A stretch of DNA of 46,375 nucleotides from Spirochaetaceae bacterium (lineage in GTDB: Bacteria > Spirochaetota > Spirochaetia > Treponematales > Treponemataceae), in assembly GCA_017936345.1 (NCBI GenBank), contig JAGBFT010000082.1:1-46375 (forward strand). The letters are read 5' to 3'. The number at the start of each line of letters is the position of its first letter. The stretch's first letter is position 1. Below are positions 32,321 through 39,498 of the stretch, piece by piece. Under the pieces are notes generated by a model that saw only the letters and a list, made by a program, of their open reading frames with translations, was not told the DNA's origin and did not search any database. The translations under genes were made by a program, and so were the position numbers.

Positions 32321-32370
32321 TTGACATAACCCTAAATATAGGTATAATATTTATTATCCCTATATTTAGG
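32321..32370 (+). promoter_or_regulatory. Peptide operon promoter flanked by a perfect pair of 12-bp operators
   Basis: TTGACA (32321-32326), a 16-base spacer and TATAAT (32343-32348) are full consensus. CCTAAATATAGG (32331-32342) lies in the spacer, touching the -10 box. Its exact reverse complement, CCTATATTTAGG (32359-32370), lies just past the expected start point. Each half is itself nearly palindromic (CCTAwATwTAGG), so two dimers of the divergent XRE protein could bind and block RNA polymerase. The region also contains a partial copy at TATAGG (32371-32376). Confidence 0.8.
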
Positions 32371-32419
32371 TATAGGAAACAAAATTCCCTCAAAAGGTTA
32401 CATTAAAGGAGGTATCACA

Positions 32420-32584
32420 ATGCTTTCAATCCAAGCCAATGCATATAGCATGATGTTTGGAAAAATCACCGATAAGGTAATGAATTCGATAACAGCCATT
32501 TCCCAATGTACGGGATGTATGTGTAATTGTCGCTGTTCTTGTTCTGGTTCCTTTTCAATGGATGTAGAGTGGGAGGAATTGTAA
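32420..32584 (+). CDS. Cysteine-rich precursor peptide 1 (putative RiPP substrate)
   Basis: This 54-residue peptide is preceded by an ideal AAAGGAGG (32405-32412). Residues 1-29 look like a leader (MLSIQANAYSMMFGKITDKV, then MNSITAISQ). Residues 30-41 are a dense cysteine core, CTGCMCNCRCSC, with six cysteines at one- to three-residue steps. The C-terminal tail is SGSFSMDVEWEEL. The next gene encodes a peptide with the same order of parts and the same tail. The close radical SAM/SPASM gene suggests thioether or other C-H cross-linking of the cysteines. No family is recognised with certainty; it resembles the general style of Cys-rich radical-SAM-modified bacteriocin precursors known from clostridia. 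Confidence 0.82.
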   Translation: MLSIQANAYSMMFGKITDKVMNSITAISQCTGCMCNCRCSCSGSFSMDVEWEEL

Positions 32585-32585
32585 G

Positions 32586-32744
32586 ATGAGTGCTTCGACT
32601 GATCAATATGCTGTTCTGTTCGGCAATGTTACCAATAATATTGTCGCAATGCCTCGTTGTGCCTGTGTTAGTTGCAACAGCTGTACTTGTGCCTGCAGTT
32701 GCAGGGCAATTCCAACCATCGATGTTGAATGGGAAGATTTCTAA
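32586..32744 (+). CDS. Cysteine-rich precursor peptide 2 (putative RiPP substrate)
   Basis: This 52-residue peptide starts one base after the stop of peptide 1. Its ribosome site GGGAGG (32571-32576) is formed by the Trp-Glu-Glu codons of peptide 1's tail, so translation is probably coupled. The N-terminal part (QYAVLFGNVTNNIV) aligns with peptide 1 (AYSMMFGKITDKVM). The core CACVSCNSCTCACSC (residues 25-39) has eight cysteines, and the tail is RAIPTIDVEWEDF. The shared Phe-Gly-x-(Ile/Val)-Thr leader block and DVEWE(E/D)(L/F) tail show the two are paralogues with diverged cores, as expected for peptide substrates of one enzyme. Confidence 0.82.
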   Translation: MSASTDQYAVLFGNVTNNIVAMPRCACVSCNSCTCACSCRAIPTIDVEWEDF

Positions 32745-32765
32745 ATCGACTCAGTAGTTAGACAA

Positions 32766-32809
32766 AATACCAGTTATTTTTTGGCCTCGTCCAATAAGTG
32801 ACTGGTATT
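32766..32809 (+). promoter_or_regulatory. Long stem-loop between precursor peptides and maturase gene
   Basis: Bases 32766-32784 can pair with 32791-32809 (outer arms AATACCAGT and ACTGGTATT; inner end TTGG and CCAA) around the loop CCTCGT, giving a 19-position stem with one mismatch and two G-U pairs. It is followed by ATTTTATG, not a strong U-tract. It could act as a partial terminator or as a processing or stability element, so that more precursor than enzyme is made. Confidence 0.6.
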
Positions 32810-32826
32810 ATTTTATGGGAGGTAGA

Positions 32827-34227
32827 ATGAAATTCTCAAAATACACACACAAGTATCTCTTGGGCAATGACGTGGCACTATACAATTCCTTACGGATGAA
32901 ACCTGTATATTTGTCAGAAGAGAAATTTTCCGCAGTCAAATCTATTCTTGATTCAAATGACCAGCAGATAACAGATTACGTGGAGCACGAGTTTGATGAA
33001 CTATTGAAATATAAGATTATCGTAAAAGACGATGAAACAGACATCAAGATTAAAGAATTTGTACAGTCAAAACTCCCCACACCAGCTGTAAACATTTGTT
33101 ATTTTATTTTATCGGAACAGTGCAACCTGGCCTGCAAATATTGTTTTCTAGGAAACAATCACCAGAATACAAGAATGAAATTTCATAAAGACAACATGAC
33201 CAAAGATATTGCAAAGAAAGGGGCTGACTTTTTTATCCAACAACTTGAATTGCAACCATTGGATGAATCCCGTAATCCAAGTGTCATATTCTATGGTGGA
33301 GAACCACTCATAAATTTTGAAATTCTCGAATACATTGTCTTGTATTTGAACTCAATGAAATCTGCCCATCCTGTATTGCAAAATATTGACTACTCGATTG
33401 TTACGAATGGTTTACTTTTAACTGAAGAACGTTTAAAAAGGCTTGTTGAGCTAGGTGTTTCCATCGGAATTTCTGTCGATGGATGTGACGAGGAGGCAAA
33501 TCAGTCGAGAATTGATACAAATGGAAATCCTGTATTCCACAAAATCATCGAAACCCTCGACTTAATCAAGTCACTGGGAATCCCTGTTTCATTGTCAATA
33601 ACATTGACAGAAGAAAGCATCAAAAACAAGGAAAAAATGCTTGACTTGATAAAAAAATATGAAATCAAAGGATTTGGCTTCAACATTATGATGTCTGATC
33701 CGAATACGAAGCTCGCTGAATCCTATAGTCATGACGCAGCAAATTTTATCATCGAAATATTTCAGGAACTGAGGAAATTGGGTATCTATGAAGATAGAAT
33801 AATGAGAAAACTAAAGTCATTCGCAAATGCACAAGTTTATTTTTCAGATTGTGCCGCCACATCTGGTGCTCAAATTGTCATCGCATCTAATGGAGATGTG
33901 GGAATCTGCCACGGTTGTCTTGCTGACAGAAAATATTTTGTACAGAACATAACAAATGAAAATTTCAACCCTCAGCACGATGAAGTCTGGAATGAATGGA
34001 GCAAACTCTCTCCCATCAACAAGCCAGAGTGTCAAGAGTGCGAGGCTCTTGGTATATGCGGAGGTGGTTGTCCAATCAACGCAATGAACGAAAAGGAAGG
34101 GAATGACATTCACTCGTTAGATAAAAGATTCTGTATACATGCGAAAACGACTCTAGAATTTCTCATTAGTGATTTATACAGAATAATAACAGGAAAGAAC
34201 GAAAGATGTCTCAGGGAATCGTTGTAG
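32827..34227 (+). CDS. Radical SAM/SPASM peptide maturase
   Basis: This predicted cytosolic enzyme of 466 residues is the likely modifier of the two Cys-rich peptides. Residues 1-90 are an N-terminal region of the kind that often binds the leader. The radical SAM [4Fe-4S] motif is Cys99-x3-Cys103-x2-Cys106 (CNLACKYCF), followed by FYGGEPLINFE and the barrel strand ISVDGCDEEANQSRIDTNG. The C-terminal SPASM domain has cysteines at 342, 361, 364, 402, 405, 411, 415 and 436 (CQECEALGICGGGCPINAMNE), enough for two auxiliary clusters. The start is the ATG at 32827 behind GGGAGG; an ATG at 32815 would put that site inside the gene. It overlaps the next gene by 22 bases. Sactipeptide- or ranthipeptide-type thioether chemistry is inferred, not shown. 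Confidence 0.9.
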   Translation: MKFSKYTHKYLLGNDVALYNSLRMKPVYLSEEKFSAVKSILDSNDQQITDYVEHEFDELLKYKIIVKDDETDIKIKEFVQSKLPTPAVNICYFILSEQCNLACKYCFLGNNHQNTRMKFHKDNMTKDIAKKGADFFIQQLELQPLDESRNPSVIFYGGEPLINFEILEYIVLYLNSMKSAHPVLQNIDYSIVTNGLLLTEERLKRLVELGVSIGISVDGCDEEANQSRIDTNGNPVFHKIIETLDLIKSLGIPVSLSITLTEESIKNKEKMLDLIKKYEIKGFGFNIMMSDPNTKLAESYSHDAANFIIEIFQELRKLGIYEDRIMRKLKSFANAQVYFSDCAATSGAQIVIASNGDVGICHGCLADRKYFVQNITNENFNPQHDEVWNEWSKLSPINKPECQECEALGICGGGCPINAMNEKEGNDIHSLDKRFCIHAKTTLEFLISDLYRIITGKNERCLRESL

Positions 34228-34889
34228 AGGGAATTGAAACAAACAACCTCAAAAATATTGATGTTGAAATCGTAAGGAATGCCATCAATGTCATAATCGG
34301 GCCGTCTGGTAGTGGAAAAACTTCGCTCGCTTACGATACCATTGCGGCAATCGGATTGCACGAACTCAATTCAATGTATTCAGATGCAGTAAATGAGCCT
34401 CGTTACAAGGTTAGAGCGTATAAAAATATGCTTGTGCCTGTTCCTATAAAACAGCTGAACAACAACAACAACATTCATTCTACGATAGGCACATATTTTG
34501 ATCTCAATCAATATATGTGTCAAATCTTCTCTACAATTCTTAATATTGATTATAATTTCTTTATTTTGAATAAAAAAGATAATATTTGTCCAACCTGTCT
34601 TGGTCTCGGTTATGTCAAAGCTCTGGATGTGAATAGAATCATTGACTATGACAAGAATATAGAAGAGGTTCCTATAAAATGCTGGACAAGGCACAAGGAT
34701 TTTTATCGTGCAATATTAAAAGATTTTTCCATCGACAATGGAATAGATTACAAGAAGAAATTTAGAGAATTATCTTTGCAAGAAAGAAAGATCATTTTGT
34801 ATGGTCAAAGTAAAAAAAATATTCAGTGCGATACAAAACAACTAATAGAATGGCTCAAAGAACTACGTGTTATTACGGAGTTATGTTAA
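34206..34889 (+). CDS. UvrA-like ABC ATPase, N-terminal part (frame 1 of a split gene)
   Basis: This 227-codon frame encodes the first half-site of a UvrA-type double ABC protein: VEGIETNNLKNIDVEIVRNAINVIIG, Walker A GPSGSGKTSLAYDT, then IHSTIGTYFDLNQYMCQIFS and one zinc-finger-like CPTCLGLGYVKAL. It ends in a UvrA-like FRELSLQERKIILYGQSKK around residue 204. After the A8 tract at 34812-34819 the frame carries unrelated residues and stops at 34889, whereas the -1 frame goes on with sequence that fits the family. The UvrB-binding domain is too short or missing, so this is not the repair protein UvrA. AGGAAAG lies 8 bases before the ATG, which overlaps the radical SAM gene. Confidence 0.82.
   Translation: MSQGIVVEGIETNNLKNIDVEIVRNAINVIIGPSGSGKTSLAYDTIAAIGLHELNSMYSDAVNEPRYKVRAYKNMLVPVPIKQLNNNNNIHSTIGTYFDLNQYMCQIFSTILNIDYNFFILNKKDNICPTCLGLGYVKALDVNRIIDYDKNIEEVPIKCWTRHKDFYRAILKDFSIDNGIDYKKKFRELSLQERKIILYGQSKKNIQCDTKQLIEWLKELRVITELC
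34812..34820 (+). other. A8 slippery tract where the UvrA-like gene changes frame
   Basis: Eight A residues (34812-34819) followed by T are read AAA AAA AAT in the first frame. They include A_AAA_AAT (34814-34820), a valid X_XXY_YYZ heptamer for -1 ribosomal slipping; the tract could also slip during transcription. Shifting -1 here joins the 204 good codons of the first frame to about 504 codons of the second, giving about 708 residues. A simple indel mutation or sequencing error in the homopolymer is equally possible. Confidence 0.6.
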
Positions 34890-36331
34890 ATAAACCAATG
34901 ATATTGAATTTTACTCCCAATAATTTCTTTTTCACACCAATTCCCTGCACTGATTGTGATGGCAAAAAGTATTCCAAAGAACACAATGACTTCAAGATTC
35001 TTGATTTTTCAATAGGTGATATTCTGTCTATGTCATTTAATGAACTTTCAAAATGGCTCCATGACGTACAACAATGTCAATTAAGCACACAATTAAAATT
35101 CTCTCTAAATCAAATTGATGCATTCATTTCAAAAGCCATCGAACTTAAACTGGGACACCTAAACTTGAACAGAAGCATTCCATCCTTATCTGGTGGTGAA
35201 TTACAAAGATTACGATTAGTTCGCGTTTTTACCTCACAATTAAATGGCCTTCTTATTGTGCTCGATGAGCCTTTGGCAGGACTTTCAAAAATAGAAAAAG
35301 AAATTATTTATAATAATATTTTAACACTTGCATCAAGGCATACACTTCTTATTGTAGACCACCATTCAATTTTCTTCGAACGTGCGACACAAATTATTTC
35401 TATTGGAGAAAAGAGCGGCAAACAGGGAGGAATGATAATCAATACAGAACAATACATTAAAACACAACAAGCAGATTTTTTGTTGCCAATTATTGAATCA
35501 CCAAAAACAATACAAGTACGTGTAGAAAATAAAGTTTATAATTACAAGGGGGTAGACTTGTGCATTACAATGAACAGCATGAATCTTATTACAGGACACT
35601 CTGGTGCAGGAAAAACGACTTTATTGAGAGAATACCTTCCTCAGCATTTTGACAAATACACATACATAAATCAGAAAACACTAACTGGTCACAATCATTC
35701 TTTTGTAATTACAATTCTTGATATTTTTAATTTAACGTTGGATTTGTTTTCAAAAAAATTTAATAAAGATAAATCTTTTTTCTCTAATCATAGTGGTGCA
35801 GAAGGGGTTTGCCCAGAATGCGAAGGAACAGGAAGGTTAGTTTATGGAAATGACAATTTTGATAGAGTTATCATACAATGTAAAGATTGTGGTGGAAGTG
35901 GTTTTAGGAAAGAGCTGAAGAAATATAGAATTCAAGGTAAAAGTATTTGTGACATATGGACGATGACTATCAGCGAAGCACTCGAATTCTATTCAACCCA
36001 ATCAAAAAAAATCACCAGCATCTTGCAAAACGCACAAGACATCCTACTCGGACATTTACAATTAGGACAACTTGTATCTACTCTTTCAGGTGGTGAAAAT
36101 ATTAGAATAAAGATATTAAAGTCATTAAAAACTACAACAGAAATCTATGGTATTGATGAACCATTTAAAGGACTGAATAATTTTGAGATATATACTATTT
36201 CAAAGTTTTTTCTTAACATGGTTAGAAATGGTAAAACTCTTATTGTAGTAGATCATGAGGAAGAGTCATTCAAATATTTTTCTAAACATATTGAAATCAT
36301 AAATAAGGACGGATGGCTAATCGAGAAATGA
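34826..36331 (+). CDS. UvrA-like ABC ATPase, C-terminal part (frame 2 of a split gene)
   Basis: This 501-codon frame carries the rest of the double ABC protein. It has the zinc-finger remnant CTDCDGKKY, the first signature LSGGELQRLRLVR with Walker B LLIVLDEPLAGL and the switch His of DHHSIFF. A second Walker A (ITGHSGAGKTTLL) and a four-Cys zinc module (CPECEGTGRLV...CKDCGGSGF) follow, then the second signature LSGGENIRIKIL, Walker B GIDEPFKGL and DHEEESF. Both ATP sites therefore look usable. The GTG at 34826 has no Shine-Dalgarno, which argues that the frame is reached by -1 shifting at the A8 tract rather than by its own start. UvrA-like proteins next to antibiotic genes (DrrC type) give self-resistance; that role here is inference. 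Confidence 0.82.
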   Translation: MRYKTTNRMAQRTTCYYGVMLNKPMILNFTPNNFFFTPIPCTDCDGKKYSKEHNDFKILDFSIGDILSMSFNELSKWLHDVQQCQLSTQLKFSLNQIDAFISKAIELKLGHLNLNRSIPSLSGGELQRLRLVRVFTSQLNGLLIVLDEPLAGLSKIEKEIIYNNILTLASRHTLLIVDHHSIFFERATQIISIGEKSGKQGGMIINTEQYIKTQQADFLLPIIESPKTIQVRVENKVYNYKGVDLCITMNSMNLITGHSGAGKTTLLREYLPQHFDKYTYINQKTLTGHNHSFVITILDIFNLTLDLFSKKFNKDKSFFSNHSGAEGVCPECEGTGRLVYGNDNFDRVIIQCKDCGGSGFRKELKKYRIQGKSICDIWTMTISEALEFYSTQSKKITSILQNAQDILLGHLQLGQLVSTLSGGENIRIKILKSLKTTTEIYGIDEPFKGLNNFEIYTISKFFLNMVRNGKTLIVVDHEEESFKYFSKHIEIINKDGWLIEK

Positions 36332-36447
36332 CAATTCCTGATTAATCAATACATCTCCTCCTCACCGCCCTAAAAATTTATTTTATCGGCTCTTCCCTTC
36401 CTCTCCCTTCCATAGTAAAATCAAAGTCTTGGATCCGGAGGTTTTCT

Positions 36448-39400
36448 ATGGAAGGAACAGTCATCAGCAGAACAGAGGAAATCATTCTTAGCCACATCAA
36501 AGAGGAAAACACTGTTTTTGTCTTTCCTACCGGTTTATCTGCCATCACTTGGGCAGAGCAAATGCTGAACCACGTGGCGGCGGTGACCATGGAAAGGTTT
36601 ATCGCCTGGGACAGTTTCAAGAGCGAGGCCATTCGCTCCCAGCAACAGGACAAGGCCAGCATCCCTTCTATGATGAGAAAAATCTTTGCCAGCCACCTTA
36701 TTCAACAAAATGCCCAATCTGTAGCAAGGGGAGAAGAGCCCCTTTTTAAAAACCTTATCAACCCAGAATATGCCCAAACTGCCCAAGGTTTTACCAACTG
36801 GCTGGCCGGCCTTTTACCCTCCCTAGAAAGCTGGCGCCGCAGTTATCAAAAGGCCCGGGAAGAAGCCAAAAAAAAATCACTTCCCATGGAACAGGATGCC
36901 CAAGACAGGGATCTTCTGGAGCTCCACCACCGCTACAGCCAATTTCTGGAAGAAAACCACCGCTTTGATCCAGCTTGGGAGCAGCCCCCCTTCCATAACG
37001 ATGGCAACCACTACATTATCTTTTACCCTGAAATCCTTAGTGACTTTAGCGAATACCGGCATATTCTGGAGTCCAGCCCCCACATTGTTCTTGTCCACTG
37101 CAACACAGAGTCCCAAGCTGCCCCGAACTGCATCTTTTACGACAATGCCCCTCAAGAATTGCGGGAAACAGCCCTGTTTATTCGCAATTTAGTGGCAGAG
37201 GGCAATCTTTCCTACTCGGATATTGTAGTAAGCTTGCCGGACATGGAAACACTGGCTCCATACATAAAGAGGGAACTGGAGCTATATGCGGTTCCCGCAG
37301 TATTTCGTTCAGGAAAGAATTTGGCAGACTACGGGGCAGGAAGTGTTTTTACCCAGCTAAGAGGCTGTCTTGCTCAAGACTTTTCCTTCAACAGTCTAAA
37401 AGAGCTTTTGCTTAATCACCACCTGCCTTGGAAGGAAATGGAGCTAGGGAATGAATTGATTCAGTTTGGCATTGACTATAACTGTATTTGCTCCTACATC
37501 CAAGACAATCGTACCATTGACCCTTGGCTGGAAGCCTTTAAGGATGCTCCAAGCCAAGAGCGGCTCCGTGCCTTTTATGCTAGCCTAAGACAGGGGGCAA
37601 AGAGATTTGCCGCTGCCACCAGTTTTGAAAAACTGCGGGAAGCCTACTTTCAGTTTAGAGATGACTTTTGGGACATGAGTCGGGCCTCCAGTGAAACAGA
37701 CTTGGTACTGGGACGATGCATCACAGAATTGGCAGGCCTAATGGATTTAGAAAGGGAATTTCCCCAATTCCCTGTTCCCAACCCCTTTGATTTTTTCCTT
37801 CAGGTACTAGAAGAAGGTGAATACCTTCCTCAAAACAAGGACAGGGGTGTTTCTGTAGTACCTTATCGCCTTTTGTCTTCAGCTCCGGCGGGATGCCACA
37901 TTGTAGTTGGAGCAAACCAAAAGGACATCACACACCTGTTCCAGCAGCTGGGCTTTCTGTCCCAGTCCAAGCGGAACAGGCTGGGTCTCATTGACTCAAA
38001 TCCCTCGGAAGCCTTTATCCACCTGTATCAGCTTCACAGCAAATACCCAGTGCGATTTTCCGCCTCGGAAAATAGTTTTTCTGGCTATACTATTCCCCAC
38101 AATGGACTTAGACTTTTGCCCCGCTCCAAGGTGGAGCTAAAGGATGCCACGGGAAGTTCCACTCCCCTACAACAAGACTTTATTATGCAGGAACAAAGGC
38201 TTTTCCAAGTGGCAAGAGGGGGAAATAAAGCTACTGCGGGGCAAGTGAATGTAGATTTTACCCCCACAGCCCTGCAGCAAGAAGGTTTTTCCCACTGGAA
38301 AACTACAGTGGAAGCAAAATCTAGTCCAAGGACAGGGACAGCCGACCAAAAGGCTACAACTCCTCCAAATATCTTGCCAAGGCAGCAGCACTACAATCCC
38401 CACTGGCAGGAAAAAATCCACCAAGCCCTCTTGTTCCATTCCATCAAAGATGAGGCTACAACAGAAAACCCTAAACTCAGGATATCCCAAAGTCACCTAA
38501 AGGATTTTTTCACCTGTCCCCGCAAGTGGTATTTTAAGAGAATCCTGAGACTTGAGGAACCAGACACCCAAGCAAAACTCATGCGGGACACTTGGATGGG
38601 TACTATTTACCACGAAATCATCCTGCACTATCTGCAACCCCTCCAGAGATGTGGCGCCCCACTACAACCTCCACAAACAGACGAATCTGGTTTCAGCTCT
38701 CTTCTTCCAGAGGAGGAAAAAAGACTTTCACAGGCAGTGGACATTGTTCTTGAAAACCAAAAAAAACTTTCGCCCCTTTCCAAGGACTTGCTTAAAGCCC
38801 AAAGGAAAAGCATCTTCACCACCGCCAAAAACCTTGTCATTGGCCTGTGCAAAAGTTTTCCTGAGCATCAGGTGGTAGCCCTGGAAGAAGAGCTGCTATG
38901 TGAACCAAGGCAGCTTGATTCCCTTTTGGAAAGGCTTGCAACCAAGAAACAATACTCGTCCTCTTCCGCAAGCTTTCCCGCTACACCAGAGGAAAGAGGA
39001 GCCTTTTATTCCCAGTTACAGGACTTTGTTCTCTACGGACGACTGGACTGTATCTTGAACAGTCCAGAAGACAACCTTGTGCTTTTGGATTTTAAGCTGG
39101 GAAAAACTCCCACTGCAACAGAAAGCTCTGTGGATCCAGATGGCAGGCTGAAGGATTTTCAGCTGGCCTTTTACACCATTCTGTACGAGGGAGTTTATCC
39201 AGAGCGAACCCTTGACTCGGCGGCCTTTATGACAATCAAAGACGGGGAAATAACAAAAATCTATGGCTTTGATAAAGTTGTCCAGAGGGAGGAGGGATTT
39301 TACAATAAAAATGGAAAGGAAAAACCAGCCTTCAACTACAGCCTTGCAGCCTGTATCCATTACCTAAGAGAATTTGCGGATGCAATCACCACCTGCCGCT

Positions 39401-39498
39401 TTCCACAACTGGGGGCGGTAGATTATGAGACCTGCAAGGCCTGTCCATGGAAGCGAATCTGTAGAACAACCTACACTATCGGAGGGGATGAAGTATGA
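36448..39498 (+). CDS. addB: ATP-dependent helicase/nuclease subunit B (AddB-like) with Fe-S nuclease domain
   Basis: This 1016-residue subunit of the AddAB complex processes DNA double-strand ends for recombination. The N-terminal half resembles a UvrD-like helicase fold but lacks a usable Walker A (FVFPTGLSAITWAEQML), as expected of AddB. The C-terminal third is a PD-(D/E)XK nuclease: Asp867 in GRLDC and Asp881-x-Lys883 in LDFKLGK. Four cysteines that hold a [4Fe-4S] cluster in AddB are present: Cys690 (FTCPRKWYF) and Cys996, Cys999, Cys1005 (CKACPWKRIC). The ATG follows CGGAGG. It overlaps addA by 4 bases. Overall similarity to firmicute AddB is weak, so identity rests on motifs and the partner gene. 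Confidence 0.85.
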   Translation: MEGTVISRTEEIILSHIKEENTVFVFPTGLSAITWAEQMLNHVAAVTMERFIAWDSFKSEAIRSQQQDKASIPSMMRKIFASHLIQQNAQSVARGEEPLFKNLINPEYAQTAQGFTNWLAGLLPSLESWRRSYQKAREEAKKKSLPMEQDAQDRDLLELHHRYSQFLEENHRFDPAWEQPPFHNDGNHYIIFYPEILSDFSEYRHILESSPHIVLVHCNTESQAAPNCIFYDNAPQELRETALFIRNLVAEGNLSYSDIVVSLPDMETLAPYIKRELELYAVPAVFRSGKNLADYGAGSVFTQLRGCLAQDFSFNSLKELLLNHHLPWKEMELGNELIQFGIDYNCICSYIQDNRTIDPWLEAFKDAPSQERLRAFYASLRQGAKRFAAATSFEKLREAYFQFRDDFWDMSRASSETDLVLGRCITELAGLMDLEREFPQFPVPNPFDFFLQVLEEGEYLPQNKDRGVSVVPYRLLSSAPAGCHIVVGANQKDITHLFQQLGFLSQSKRNRLGLIDSNPSEAFIHLYQLHSKYPVRFSASENSFSGYTIPHNGLRLLPRSKVELKDATGSSTPLQQDFIMQEQRLFQVARGGNKATAGQVNVDFTPTALQQEGFSHWKTTVEAKSSPRTGTADQKATTPPNILPRQQHYNPHWQEKIHQALLFHSIKDEATTENPKLRISQSHLKDFFTCPRKWYFKRILRLEEPDTQAKLMRDTWMGTIYHEIILHYLQPLQRCGAPLQPPQTDESGFSSLLPEEEKRLSQAVDIVLENQKKLSPLSKDLLKAQRKSIFTTAKNLVIGLCKSFPEHQVVALEEELLCEPRQLDSLLERLATKKQYSSSSASFPATPEERGAFYSQLQDFVLYGRLDCILNSPEDNLVLLDFKLGKTPTATESSVDPDGRLKDFQLAFYTILYEGVYPERTLDSAAFMTIKDGEITKIYGFDKVVQREEGFYNKNGKEKPAFNYSLAACIHYLREFADAITTCRFPQLGAVDYETCKACPWKRICRTTYTIGGDEV

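Noticed and set aside
34206..36331. Housekeeping excinuclease subunit UvrA
   Set aside because: Although both ATP sites are UvrA-like, the protein is far shorter than repair UvrA, the zinc and UvrB-contact regions are reduced, and it lies in an accessory operon.
34826..36331. Independent second gene starting at GTG 34826
   Set aside because: No Shine-Dalgarno, the start lies inside the preceding frame, and the family similarity continues across the junction only by a -1 shift.
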